From the NCBI GenBank assembly GCA_028583405.1, contig CM053263.1, positions 1,810,215 to 1,874,214 on the forward strand: a DNA stretch of 64,000 nt. Direction: 5' to 3'. Position 1 is the first letter of the stretch. Each line of letters starts with the position of its first letter. The notes under the pieces were generated by a model that saw nothing but the letters and a program-made list of their open reading frames with translations, was not told where the DNA came from and made no database searches. Of the stretch, positions 28,255 through 40,386 are shown one piece after another. The DNA is from Pogonophryne albipinna. Its lineage: Eukaryota > Chordata > Actinopteri > Perciformes > Artedidraconidae. The position numbers and the translations under genes are program-made.

Positions 28255-29290
28255 TGACAACGTTATTCAGACTATCCAAGCAGCAGGAGCAGAATCCACC
28301 ACAGCCTGTAAAGTGGGCGGGATTCCGGCGATGGTGTGAAGGAAGGAGTCTAGAGCCTCTGTCATGCACGCTGGGCTCTATTCTTACCTACTTACAGATA
28401 CTGGTGGACAGGGGGCTGGCTCATTCCACAATTAAGGTGTATGCAGCAGCCATTTCGTCCTGGAGGCAGGTCAGCCTTCAGTCAGCCGCATATGTCGCGG
28501 TTTTTGCAGGGGGTCAGGAGGCAGCGCCCAGTAGTGCACGCCTCCGCCCCACAGTGGGACCTGCCGTTGGTGCTCGAGGCTCTGGTCACAGAACCATTTG
28601 AGCCCCTGGAGCTCTCCTCCCTGAAAGCACTGTCATGGAAGACAGCATTGCTACTTGCCTTGACTTCGGCCAAAAGAGTGTCCGAGCTGACCGCTCTGTC
28701 GGTGCACCCAAGCTGCCTTTTGATCCGGGGTGACCGTAGCGCGGCGACACTCAGACCGAACCCCTCCTTTACTCCTAAGAGCCTAAGGAGTTCGTTCAGG
28801 TCAAGGGCTATTCAGTTAGGTGGCTTTAATCTTCCACCCCATATTGAGGCCAGGGAGGCTAAATTGCACCTCCTCTGCCCAGTGCATGCGCTAGCATGTT
28901 ATGTAGAGCGCACGGCTGCCATTAGAAGCACTGAACAGCTGTTTGTGTGCTTTGGGGATGGTGTGGCAAGAAAAGCTCTCTCCAAGAAGCGCCTAACAGG
29001 ATGGCTATGCGGGTGCATTACACATGCCTATGGACGGGCGGGGAGAGACCTCCCCACTGGGGTCCGTGCCCATTCTACACGGGCTGTGTCAAACAGCCTT
29101 ATTCAGCAGCGTGAGTGGAGAAGATATATGCACGTCGGCGTCTTGGTCTACGCCAGGCTCCTTCATAAAATGTTATCTCCTGGACATGTCTGGCTCCTTC
29201 TCGTCGTCTGTGCTTGCCGAGGCAACGCATGACTGGGGAGAGGGGGGGTGGCTGTGGGTCAGCAGGTGTCTGACCCCCCCCTGGACATAA
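28255..29290 (+). pseudogene. DIRS tyrosine recombinase (YR), frameshifted
   Basis: This encodes the site-specific tyrosine recombinase that DIRS elements use to integrate their circular DNA intermediate. The core-binding part lies at 28263-28500 (Asp-Arg-Gly-Leu-Ala-His-Ser-Thr-Ile-Lys). The catalytic domain lies at 28590-29090 in another frame: the first Arg is in SAKRVSEL, and the His-x-x-Arg pair is in RAHSTRA. The end lies at about 29095-29290 in a third frame, with SASWSTPGSF followed by KCYLLD, whose Tyr is the expected nucleophile. All catalytic residues can therefore be found, but at least three frame changes (about 28315, 28480-28530 and 29080-29105) break the protein. The gene is dead but not old. 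Confidence 0.85.
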
Positions 29291-29300
29291 AGCACTTGTG

Positions 29301-29565
29301 TTTTCCCATGCTCCTGAGGGACTCGGGAGACATGGTGCGCAATCAGCCCCATACAGGGCTGGAGGCAGGCTGGGAGAGCCTTCCTCACTATTGTCCATGC
29401 CCACTCTACACGGAGCGTGTGTGAGTGTGGGGGACGTGGTGCACTTATGTTTTCCCATGCTCCTGAGGGACCTGGCGAACATGGTGCGCGGTAGGCTCCA
29501 GACGGAGTCTCCGCACAGATCTTTTCCATGCACACTCTACACGAGGTAAGCGTGTGTGAGTGTGC
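29301..29565 (+). repeat. Tandem repeat of ~149 bp inside the DIRS element
   Basis: The tract TTTTCCCATGCTCCTGAGGG at 29301 recurs at 29450 (period 149). The repeat also shares the CATGGTGCGC and CACTCTACACG..GTGTGTGAGTGTG blocks. About 1.8 copies lie between the YR end and the internal complementary region. Confidence 0.85.
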
Positions 29566-29710
29566 CTTATCCAAATTGCGGCCCCAACTTCTCTACGGTT
29601 ACAACCGGATGGGAGGAAGTGGGGATGCAATGGATGTTAGCCAAAAGCCGGTCAGGGACGGTGTGGTGGGTCGATGTTGTTGGATGACAGGGCGTGTATA
29701 CATCGGGAAA

Positions 29711-29770
29711 TATAACTAGGGTTACGTATTGTAACCCTAGTTATATAAGCACAGGCGGAGCCCTCTACCT
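29711..29770 (+). repeat. DIRS internal complementary region with perfect hairpin
   Basis: TATAACTAGGGTTAC (29711-29725) and GTAACCCTAGTTATA (29731-29745) are perfect 15-bp inverted arms around a GTATT loop. Bases 29721-29767 are also the inverted copy (one mismatch over about 47 bp) of the right end at 29965-30012. DIRS elements carry such a segment complementary to their ends; it is thought to template the joining of termini during circle formation. Confidence 0.8.
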
Positions 29771-29804
29771 GGGGGCCCCTGTCTTTCCTAGTCCGCTCGC
29801 TGAA

Positions 29805-30012
29805 GAGTGTATAGGATAGTGGGCGGCGGGTGTAGCCGCCTTTACATACTGTGGGCCTGCGCGCGCATTCAGGTAGGCTCGCCCCGATTGGCCGGCTACG
29901 TTTACGTAAACTCGGTAGGTGAAAGCACGCACAGCATGATAGAGAGTAGTACTCATAGAGTCCAGTAGAGGGCTCCGCCTATGCTTATATAACTAGGGTT
30001 ACAATACGTAAC
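29805..30012 (-). repeat. DIRS right inverted terminal repeat
   Basis: The inverse copy of 26803-26994, extended by a terminal TATATAACTAGGGTTAC and ending AATACGTAAC at 30012. The element edge is placed here because similarity to the internal complementary region stops. Confidence 0.88.
29962..29973 (+). promoter_or_regulatory. CTCF core-like motif in DIRS right ITR
   Basis: CCAGTAGAGGGC matches the CTCF core at all 12 positions, pointing rightward, opposite in orientation to the copy at 26809. Confidence 0.45.
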
Positions 30013-30363
30013 TCCCTGTTTTGACTGTGCATATTTTGAAAGATGCATCATTGCTTGAGATGTGAGCTTATGTGACACTGACTGAGAAAACATCATAAAA
30101 AGACAATCAGTGTGTGAAACCACCACAGAGAACCATTAAAAGCACAATTTGTGTCGAGGAGCGGAGAGTCACTCATTAGGGAGTCACTCATTAGGAAGAG
30201 GCTGACCGAATGTGTGCTTTAAGCAGCGGTACACTTGTTACTTTATCGGCTTGTGTGTTTGTGGGTAAGAGAGGAAATCAGGCTGAGGAGATGGGCACAG
30301 ATGTGCAGTACTGGATATGGATTTTTTCTCTTCAGAGTTCTTGGTGTGCCAAATGCTAGTCTG

Positions 30364-30365
<2 letters not shown>

Positions 30366-30404
<39 letters not shown>
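30366..30404 (+). repeat. (CA)n microsatellite
   Basis: A 39-bp pure array, the shortest listed. Confidence 0.97.
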
Positions 30405-30405
<1 letters not shown>

Positions 30406-33400
30406 AACAGACTTACATCAACAGACAACCAGTAATTAGCTGTTTAAAACGGCATGTCAAACATGATAGACATGTAGATTTTATGAAAGCAATCACTCTC
30501 AAACCATTAAACTTTAAACAAACATTTGAATGTGGACATGCACACACACTAGCGCTTCCACCCAAAGTCATTATGGGGCCCTCTGTGGACCTAATGCGCG
30601 GCTGTAAACACTGCTGACAATGCTCAGCAATCTGCCTCAAGCCATTCTATAATCAAGGTGAATGTGCAGCTAAGCAAAGTATAAGGTGACATACTGTAGT
30701 TTTATCATTGGGGACGATTCCCTCTGGATCAATACAAGTTAACATCATCCCTGACCAAACACACTTTTGTCTTTGTACATGTTCAAAGTCAAGTAGACAA
30801 CATTCACCTACTATCAGGCCAAAGTATGCACAGACCTCTTATTTAGATAATTTAGCAGAAATGATTCAAAGAGCGAGGATGATTATTGCTTTTATCTCAA
30901 GTGCCATTGCTTCATATATTCTAAAACAATAAGACATAAACTAAGAGGCAAGAAAAACAGAGAACAGAAGCTCCAAACATGCTGTACCAGATGCTAAGCT
31001 AGCTCGGTGGTGCCTGCTGTGCCAGCTGCAAATTGATTAAGAGAGCGTGTGGCCAGGGGCAACAGCCCAAACATGATGCTGCAGGTCACACAGGACACAC
31101 ATACAAACACATGTGCAAGATCACACGGCCTCACACAATTGTGTGTTTGTGGTGTCAGCTCTCAAAGGCTAGGCCAACAAAGAGATGAAGTGGATTCAAC
31201 AGGAACATTTTGACCCAGCCCACCGTAAAGTCATCATTTGAACCTACAGACAGGCTTGAAAAGTGTGGGCACAGACAGTAAGTGTGTGACACTAATGGCA
31301 TGACCTGTTTGTGCAGTTAACATAGCAAGATGATCGCACAGCAGTAGCAGTGCCCATTCCAAGCAAAATATCTGCACTCAATCAAGTAATTTAATTACTA
31401 ACATCATGACAAAGCTAGGGATACATCTTAACTATTTTAATTAAATATAAAAGAGAAATGGTTTAGTTTGATGAAATCTGCCATGAGGATTTATGAACTT
31501 GTTTGGAAGTAGCGCTATGAATCATTCTGTGAGAATATAGATTACTTTTTTGTTAATCGACTCGAAGACCAACATTACTTAACTTTTCATCAAAATAAAA
31601 TCAGTGGTATTCCTGATTCAATGCCCTCATATAAAGCTACAGTGCGTTCATTGTGTACCATACTGTAACTGCCTGTTCCTACAGTGGCACAGTATTGGTG
31701 TATGCAATGTGTGTTTGTGTACATACCTGATGGTGAGAGGAGCCATTTCAAAGGTTTACAGAAGTAGAAGTAACATGGGAATATGGAAGAAAGAGAGAAA
31801 AAGAGGAAAAACATATTAGTTAATTAATTCAAGTGGGCATACAAACAATGCCACACAATAATCAATTATGAGCAAAGATTATTAAGACTAGCACAACAAA
31901 CAAATAGAAAAATGAAATACTCAATTTACACCACATAATAACCACATATGTCAAACTAATTCAACAACATTCCGCAGGGGGTTGTTTGTGTGAAGCGAAA
32001 AACACCCACAGGCTGAAATGATCAAATTTGTCAAGCAGTTTCCGCTCATACCCCGAATCTAATTTCCTTCTCCTCGCGCTAACCCTCAGCCCCCGTTAGC
32101 GGTGACAGCACCCTCACCCTGTGCCATGTTGTGCCATGCGGCTGCCTGGCACGCGGCTGACTGGCGCTCTGCAGTCCTGTGAAAGTGCAGCGGCACAGTC
32201 GCAGCCCCAGGTTAGAAAGATGTGATTCATTAATCAACACTCCCCGCAGGGAATACCGCTGCCTGCTGGCACAGCCTCTCTCTCCGCTCTCCTCCCATCC
32301 CTCCTGATTATCCACTGGACAAACAGCACAATTGTATGCTGTATACATAAGGGTATGCGTGTACAAACACACGGGTATGCAGCCCACTCGTAATTAAGCA
32401 CACTTACACACACTGACATAAATATTCATACTTTTTTGCCTGAGCTTTGTCCCTCAAGGCTTATCTGTGATAGAATGGGCTTGGTTCGGGGAGTGATGAG
32501 GCTAGGAGGATAATTAGTTGAAAGCAGAGTGGGATTTTTATCTGAAAGCTCCAGATTTCCTTTGCTGTCGCGGTCTCTCTGGTCAATGGTTTACATTCAC
32601 TTTCCATTTTTCATTTATGAAGCAATAGTGCTTTTATTAATCACTGTCAGCCATATTAAGGCCTGAAGTGGCCAGTAATTGCTGTTTGCAGTACTATGTA
32701 CGACATTATATAGGTCCCTAGTGTTGTTCTGGAAAGGTGAAAGGGCCTTAAGGTCTGTATGTGTTTTTCTGTGATGTTTTTTTTCCCTCGTTATAATTAG
32801 AATAACTGCAGCTACCTTTACTAAATCTCACTTTCACCTCTCATTCTGGCTTACATGCTCTTTTGAGAAAACAGTAATTGCACACTGGCAAAGCCACTTT
32901 GTGGATGCAGTGCTTCCCATCAATACTCGAGTGAGGACGAGTGTAAAAAAATAACTTGCACATGCCATTAAATGCCCTGAGGTTCCCAGGCTCTTGTTAA
33001 GTGCTGGTTTAGCATTATGAGTAACCATGCAGTCTGCCCAACGGAGCCCTCAGACAGAGAATTTAAGAGGACAGCCTTGCTGGGATTAGAGATAAAAGAG
33101 CCAAAACACAGTTTGACACGGTGCCTCTCTCACATCGACCTATAGCAAACAGTCTTAATGGATGCTCTTTAGTAAGCGATGGAGCTGAACAATAGCAATA
33201 GATCTCTTGGAGTTGAGTCCCTGAGGATTCACATGTTCTGATATGTTGAGTATTTTGAGATAAAAAGAGAAGAACAGAGCATCAAACCAGCCTCCTGACA
33301 GTGCTCCCACTGTATCTGAAAGAGTCAGAAGCTGGAATCACACAGGAGATGACTGCAAGAGTGTTTGGCTTGGTGTTTAGAAGGACAGAAAAGCCCAACA

Positions 33401-33689
33401 GAGGTGAAATGTAAACAAATGGTCAGCCCCAGTCCAAACAACCTTTTGTCTCTGGCTGACAGGAAGTAGTAACTCTTGGCTGTTCAGAGCTTGGTGTGCG
33501 TGTTGAATGTAATTTGTGGAGATGCTGGCTCACATAAAGCTCCCATCAGGCTGGAGACAGATAGGTCTTGCTGCTTGGGTATAGGTACTTAGGTACTACG
33601 ACTTTGATGTTTGGATGAGTTATACCTTTCTCTCCTCACATGTAGTATGTACTATGCCTCAGAGATACTGCTATACGGAAACCTCTTGG

Positions 33690-33728
33690 GTTGATGAAAA
33701 GCGCTATATAAATTAAAGTTATTATTAT
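33690..33728 (+). mobile_element. L2-type LINE/SINE 3' tail
   Basis: GATGAAAAGCGCTATATAAA followed by TTAAAGTTATTATTAT is the characteristic 3' end shared by vertebrate L2 LINEs and SINEs that use L2 machinery, with its short ATT tandem tail. The body upstream is too diverged or truncated to delimit. Confidence 0.7.
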
Positions 33729-34853
33729 GTGCGTAGTCTTATGTTGAAAGCTTTTAAATAATTAGTCTTTAGTCTAAAGTTATGAATTGAACAATAATAG
33801 CCAATAATGTAATGCACGTCTGTGTCAAATTGTAAAAAGCACAAACAATAACCAACTAATCTGGTTTTGCCTTGCTGCACAGGCTACTAAAGTAGAGAAA
33901 CAAAAGCAGGAGTATGATCTACTGTGCAGCTGACCGTGAGCAAATATAAGGGCAAAGCCAATTTGCTGAATCAACACATGAATTGTCTGTCCACCAAAGG
34001 GTGTTTCTGGATTCCAACTGATTAGTCAGAACCTCCACCTACATCAGATTAGACCTGCTTTAAAGAGAGAAATAAATCCATATCATGGCAGGGCACAGTG
34101 CAAAGGAGGAGCATCACTCCACCCTCTCTGCAAGTCCTCCATTTATCATAACAGGGCCACAGTAGGTCAAGACCCTTTTCATAGCGGGAGCAGGTCTTAT
34201 CCACCCGGAGCCACTTATTTCATTATCAAATTTCAAATTCACATATCCAAAACATATGTGGCCACCCTGAGATTACTCCCCATTTCACGAATTAGCATTT
34301 AAACTCTGCAAACGAGATAAGGAGTGGACAGGGGGAGAAGCATGAAGGGAGAAGCGGAGTGAAGAAACATAACAGTGCATGAAGAAAATTATGGAAATGT
34401 TGATTAAGGTTCAACAGATGGGCGTTATTTAGATGAGCCACAGCTGACATTTCTATGCCAGGGGAAATGGGTAGTGCAAGTGGTTCTCCAAATATACAGC
34501 ACGAAGTAAACACTTAGGAAAGAATGTTTGTGGCATGTGTGTGATTGTGAGTGTGTATTTCAGCATGTCTGTGTGTGCATACGCCTGTACTTCGAATACT
34601 TCAGGGAGCAACAGAAGGGGCTTGAGCGCTTCTTGTTTCTGTCTGCACACTACCTTCACACACACACTCGACTGTGGCTCAAACGAATTACCTGGAGAAT
34701 TCACAACATTATTTCACAGCAACTAATGACTGCTTTAATTCGCCTGTAATTACCTGTCAATAGGATGTAATTGACAGTAACAGCAGCAGGCATGAGCCTG
34801 TGGAGAAGGAGGGGTTACAACTGGCAGACATGGGAAATATTGATAACATTAAG

Positions 34854-35952
34854 CTCTATGGCAGGGGTGGGGAACCTCCGGCCCCCGGGCCGTATACGGC
34901 CCGCGAGACCATTTGGTAATTCGAGGTCATTTATAAACACACGCAAAAAAGAAAAAAATGTAAGAAATCTAGACCGCAAAAAAATTAAACAAGCGAGTGC
35001 CTGTTTTTCCTGTTTTTTCAGTGTCCTTGAACACAACACAAACCTAACGTGTCATCACGTGGTATATGTCTCGTCTGACAGGGGTGCAGTTCTGACGGAG
35101 AGCACCAGATCGTCTCTCCGGCACTTCCAAAAATTGCAGTACTCTTAAGGAGCCGTACACATGCCGCAGTTTCTGCGTGGCTGTGTCTTAGTTGTAGCCT
35201 AGTGGCGATCTGTTCATCTGTCATACTGATCATACAGTCAATAACTTTGTTGTTATTAGCATCTGGTTAGCTAGCTATGCTAACGAATATAAGAAGCTTT
35301 TTCTACAACCAGTGAGGTAAAGGCACATCTTTATATGATCATTATAGTTATACAAAAATAAGAGAATAAAGTAAACAGGTATAAAATACTATACGACAGT
35401 AAAAAACAGTTGTTATTAATAAACAAGGATACAGTTTGAAAGGGGAGTGATTTGTAAAATATCCATAAAGAAAAAGTAAATTTGTTTACAGTTCTGTTTC
35501 ATATGGGTGTTGAGAGATGTTTCCATAGATCTCCTAATGTTGCTCTCAAAGTGCACCAGATTGGTGCTTTTAACTTCAACATTTAAACAAAAATCTTCCC
35601 GGGGGAGCATGCCCCCCGGACCCCCCGAGAGGAGGTTAGGTCCCCCCCCCCACTTAAATCATGTCCACATGGATAGGAAACTAAATACATTTGCCCACAT
35701 CTTGTGTCCATATCTTTCTGTTTTGGTGGTCATGCCATAACCGTGCACGTGCATGCATGCGCGAGTCATGGTAAGATATCTGGATTAAGAGGTTGCTTTT
35801 TCTTTGCACAGCATGAAAGAAAGGCCAAATTAATGGGCTGTGATTTTATTATTTTTTATGCAGAGGTCAATAATTTGTACGGCCCTCTGAGGATGTTGAA
35901 AAAATTGAAATGGCCCTTGAGAGGAAAAAGGTTCCCCACCCCTGCTCTATGG
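34854..35952. mobile_element. Non-autonomous hAT transposon (Charlie-like), 8-bp TSD
   Basis: The element is 34862-35944 (1,083 bp). It begins CAGGGGTGGGGAACCT and ends AGGTTCCCCACCCCTG, perfect 16-bp inverted repeats, and is flanked by identical CTCTATGG at 34854-34861 and 35945-35952. Just inside the left end is the 16-bp palindrome GGGCCGTATACGGCCC (34887-34902), a subterminal feature of this hAT group. A GC-rich tract near 35598-35650 sits mid-element. Short open frames inside show no recognisable transposase domain, so this is an internally deleted passenger copy. The exact TSD and ends suggest a recent insertion. Confidence 0.92.
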
Positions 35953-36971
35953 GCAGTGTGGTTTAGTTCAAACATTTATGTTTGTCCCCTCTGTGGTATT
36001 TTCATTGTTTGCCAATTCTTGAACATTAGTGGTCTAATTTGCAGTTATTTGATGTGTCAGCTACACAGGAGACCCACACTCCACACCTTTTTTTCTTTCA
36101 ATGCAGCACATAACTGTGTTTTATGGCGCACTTTGATTGGAGCTTTGTATTATTTGTCTCCCTTTCCATTTTATCTTAATAATTTCTCTCACCTTTTCTT
36201 ACTTCCTCATCTCTCTGGAGTTGTTAATCTTGCTCTTTGCCACTTATCTCCACCATTCTCTCTCTCGTCTTCCTGTGTCTCCCTCCATTGATAGCTCACA
36301 CAACTTCTCTTTGCATTGCAGCAAGCACTCTTTCTCCCCTCGCTCCATTCTTTCTTTTCCCTCCCTCACAATGTGTTAGCTGCACACTCTTGCCGCCTCG
36401 CCCCATTATTTATTGATCGGGGAACGGGGGGCCAGAGGAGGGGCTGTGTATGTGATCTGTGAGGAGGTTGAGCAGTATTTCCATAAAAAATATTTAAGGC
36501 TATTGCCCCTCAGTTCCTCATCCACGGTTCCTGGAAGACATACTGTGGGGGTCATAGGGCATGATGAAAGGACAACCCGGTACTGATGAAATATGGACAG
36601 CTTATGAGAGTGGCAATAAGGGGACAGGGCTGAAGTGGGAGGATTTAAGGGGCTTAACTGTGGATTTTAAGGATAGGATTTGGTGGCGTTGTTGTAAATT
36701 TGACAGGAAGAAAGACATAAACATTGTATATTCATTCACATCTAAGTAGTAGAATGCTCTCAGTGCCTTGTCAGCCCCTCATTCCTTTACTCTCTTGCAG
36801 TCTGACTGGTTAAAGGGCCACTCAAGCCCCCCTTTCCCCTTTGAATAAAGGACAAATGGTGCACCTGGTAGCCTGGCTGTTGAGCGCTAAAATTGAAGAG
36901 ACATTGAATGTCATTAAATTCCTCCACACCATCGCAGACTCTACTGATTCAAAGGCACTGCCAGTAATAGG

Positions 36972-37029
<58 letters not shown>

Positions 37030-38104
37030 TCAGAGACCTGTTAAAGGTCAGAGATGGTACTGCAGTCTCGTGTCAGCGTTTACGGTGAGCAGTGGGGCAG
37101 GGGAAAGAAAAGGTTGGTAGTATCTTTTCATTTGAGTTTTCCAGGGAAATTGCCTGGGAAATAGGGCTGTGTTTCACGGCTGTCTTCACAGCACACCACG
37201 TGAGGAAGGGAAGAGAGAAAGACAGGCAGTAGAAAGAAGAAGAGGACATGGGGACTCATGCTGAGATGCAGAAAGGGTTGTTAATGGCTCATGAAATGCA
37301 GTAAAGGTGTGAGTGCTGTTTGGTGAGGGGCTATTGTGAGTGTGTGTGTCTTGCCAGGGCCAAACCACCACCTCAGCGATCGACACGAGCCACTGGAACA
37401 TGACACAGATGCCAGCAAGCAGACGGACATGCTGAACGAGGGAATTCAGAGGCCTTGGATAATGAGCAGAGGACCACGAAGATTGACTAATATACAAAAA
37501 CCCTAACTGAGCGGAGGAATCAGTCAGCAAGAAGTACAAAAATCATATAACACTGAAGGGGACTAAAAACAAGAGCTGATGAGCTGAAGCTGAGGTTTAC
37601 ACAGAATTGTGATATATTAGCCGTGAAGCTGGAACATCAGTAATCTTGGGGAGAAGAGACAGATAGCAACACTCTCACTAATATTCCCCATTGGTTTCTG
37701 CAAGGTCTTCCTCTCTAGCTACAGTATAAATGATCCATTGGCCATCATTTAGCAAGGCTGCATGTTAATCATTCATCACAGTAACTGTTCAGTATGTAGG
37801 AGGCAGAGCTGGCTAGCCAGCCTACAGAATGTGAGACATAGAGCAAAGGGCTCCCTATGGGACTCACTGGAATGGAGAACAGCGATGGATCATCCCGTGA
37901 ACATTAATCATACTAGCCTAGTTCCTGCAAAAATGATGAAAGGCGATTGGCGGTGTGTTCATATTTACTGAATGTATGTGCTTGAGAGTACAAAAGAAAC
38001 AGAAACATGTATTATACCAATTACTGTTCAACTTATGAACTTCCTCCCATGTGTGTATGTATTTATTTATATATATTATATACACATTATTTTTTTATAT
38101 CTTT
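35953..38104. other. Single-copy noncoding, one GT array
   Basis: CT-rich at 36160-36370 (open frames there are low-complexity), then unique AT-rich sequence. No exon was recognised. Confidence 0.5.
36976..37028 (+). repeat. (GT)n microsatellite
   Basis: A 53-bp pure array. Confidence 0.97.
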
Positions 38105-38199
38105 TTAATCTCTGGGATGGTGAGAAACATAATTTTGATCTCCATGTCTGTTTAACATAAATAGAGGAATTGACAATAAAGTTGACTTTGACTTTGAAT
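38105..38199 (+). mobile_element. Non-LTR retrotransposon 3' tail
   Basis: It ends GACAATAAAGTTGACTTTGA with the CTTTGA unit repeated, a tail common at 3' ends of truncated fish LINEs. The preceding 60 bp (TTTTGATCTCCATGTCTG) also fits the 3' end of such elements. The 5' limit is approximate and the clade is not assigned. Confidence 0.6.
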
Positions 38200-38757
38200 A
38201 ATAATTTCGGGTTGTGGAAAATTGCTGGTCTGTTTATAATTATGTTTCCTTCAGTTGAAGTCTTATAGTGGAGATGAAGGTAAAGCAAAATTGTTGAAAA
38301 GCAAGAAGCTGCCCCTTGGAAATGTAAGGTGGTTGCAAAAAGCCGAGTAACATGCCAATTATGCATATTATCAATATGGCTGAAAGAGATTAATCGAAAA
38401 AAATGGAAAGCTGTAAACAAGACGCATGAACCACAATCAGGCAAAGCTACAGGTTAGGTAGAGAGAAACAGTGATATGGGGAAACACTGGAGAATAGTAT
38501 AAGGACAGCAGGCCATCTGGCGTGAGTGTGTGTGTGATAGATGCATGTCTGAGCATTTATGGTCTCCCACTCACATAACCTTTGCTGGGATAGAGAGGAC
38601 TTCATTACCATACAGCAGGTAGTGGGCATGGCTGCTTTAGCAAGACTGCATATAAGCGCGTTGTATTTAGACACACACTCCACTCACATTCACACACTGT
38701 TCAAATAAATACACACTGTTGGTGTCCCCTTGGGAAGCCACCTCAAACAAATAGTTG

Positions 38758-38760
<3 letters not shown>

Positions 38761-38803
<43 letters not shown>
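38761..38803 (+). repeat. (TG)n microsatellite
   Basis: A 43-bp pure array. Confidence 0.97.
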
Positions 38804-38804
<1 letters not shown>

Positions 38805-39002
38805 GCAGACGTTTGTCTTCACAATGTCTAGGTAATAAACAGTAACAGCTGCAGTCAGTCCTAATTAAGTACCTGTGCATCTGCTCCAGGATCTGTCTGG
38901 CTTCTTGACGGTCTGTTGTGCTCGGTGAGTGGGAGGCATTGTATTTCCATGTGTGAGCAAGCAGCAGTGTTACTGTATATGCAAACCTTAACACTCTGAT
39001 AA

Positions 39003-39251
39003 GCAGTGGTAAAGTAACTAGGTTTATTTAGTAAGAACTGTACTTAAGTACAATTTTGAGGGACATGTACTTTAGTTAAGTATTACATTTTATTGTAATA
39101 TATTTCGTACTTTAAGTATATGTTGATGCTAATTATTTTGTACTTTACTTAAGTCAAAGTTTGATTGAAGGACTTGTAACAGAGTATTTCTACACTCTGG
39201 TGCTCCTACTTTTACTCAAGTACAAGATGTGAGTACTTCTCCCACCTCTGC
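39003..39251. mobile_element. MITE-like repeat rich in AGTACTT/AAGTAC
   Basis: About 249 bp beginning GCAGTGGTAAAGTAACTA and ending GTACTTCTCCCACCTCTGC. These are imperfect inverted ends, and the inside is dominated by TACTTAAGTAC-type palindromic words. This composition is typical of a very abundant short DNA-transposon-derived repeat in teleosts. The superfamily and target duplication are not clear from this copy. Confidence 0.55.
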
Positions 39252-40287
39252 TATTAAGTAGGCTTACCAAATGTTTGTAATTGTTAGCCTTTTAATTACT
39301 ATAGGATTGTGTAATTATCTCTACATAACTGCATACTTTCAATGCAGCTTCATAAAAGATTTGGGCCTGACTTGGACATGCCCTTAGCTTTCAACCAAAG
39401 TGAAGTCATTACTGTCATCATAATCATCCATGACAGTGCGTGAAACGAAATAAATAAGGCTGGCTATACAGATGTAAAGAAGACGAAGAACAGAAGAAGC
39501 TAGAAGGTCAGAACATGAATCAATTTGGAACTAGATAAAAGAAGCTTGATGAAGGAAAAGCGGACGCTTCCGTTGTGATGATGAAGAAGATGATGAAAGA
39601 TGACGCAGACAGAGCTCTTTGTGTGTCATCAATAGAGGTCAATGTCCAGTTTCTAACATCAGTCTGTCTCTATTCAACTCATCACCTTCCCTCAGGCTAC
39701 ATCTCTAAATTGAGGTCGGATGTCACCAGTGTGTGTGTGTGAGTGTGTTTGTGCTTAGACGCCCATGAGGACAGGCATCAACAATGCAAACTTGGGGAAC
39801 AATATCCAATGCGAGCGTGCACATAGACCACATAAGACAGACACACAGTCATACAGCTCATGTTGCCTGGGGGGAGGGGGTAGGGGGGCAGCACTACTTG
39901 ACCCTGTTACACGTTTACTGCCACTGCTGTCATCAAGTGTCTAACACACTTAACTACTGTCCATAATATCATACAGTGTGTCTATCCTCCATCATCTCAC
40001 ACAGTAATACATTAAGACCAACATTAGTAACCATTATTTTTCCACCTTTGTTATACCCATGTTTTTATACACAACATGACCTGACCTTTGCCATCAAGTC
40101 TGTTTAATAGAAGCCTGTCCAACGGCAGACCTAATAAAGACCTCAGTATAACAGCTGATATCCATAGACTTATATTACATATGTCTGTGGTATACATAAG
40201 GCAAGTGGAACCACTCAATTACACAGATGAGTATGACACACTCCATTGTTTGGATAATGGTAGGGACAAGTCATGCATGCATAAAGG

Positions 40288-40291
<4 letters not shown>
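39252..40291. other. Single-copy noncoding
   Basis: Unique sequence without exon or TE signal. Confidence 0.5.

Positions 40292-40386
<95 letters not shown>

Larger units (their letters stand above)
26803..30012 (+). mobile_element. Internally deleted DIRS-like (tyrosine recombinase) retrotransposon
   Basis: A GC- and CpG-rich 3.2-kb insertion unlike its AT-rich surroundings. It is bounded by long inverted repeats (left 26803-26994, right about 29805-30012), has no poly-A or LTR, and contains a DIRS-type tyrosine recombinase reading in the plus direction. DIRS elements normally encode gag, RT-RNase H, often a methyltransferase, and YR. Here only a gag start, an RNase-H/YR junction and a broken YR remain, so RT is missing and the copy is non-autonomous. 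No flanking target duplication is evident, as expected for recombinase-mediated integration. The outermost left bases differ from the right terminus. Confidence 0.88.
30013..34853. other. Single-copy noncoding block, 4.8 kb
   Basis: AT-rich unique sequence with one CA array, a short direct repeat (GAGTCACTCATTAGG twice at about 30166-30195) and an L2 tail at 33.7 kb. The stretch 32030-32700 (several ATTAAT and TAATTA sites amid GC-richer sequence) looks like a conserved noncoding candidate. No exon is supported. Confidence 0.45.

Noticed and set aside
29099..29574. Minus-strand frames of 133-144 codons over the DIRS tandem repeat
   Set aside because: They are shadows of the plus-strand element and its 149-bp repeat.
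35704..36291. 195-codon plus-strand open frame
   Set aside because: It starts inside the hAT element, crosses its right TIR and target duplication, and ends in a CT-rich low-complexity stretch; it cannot be one gene.
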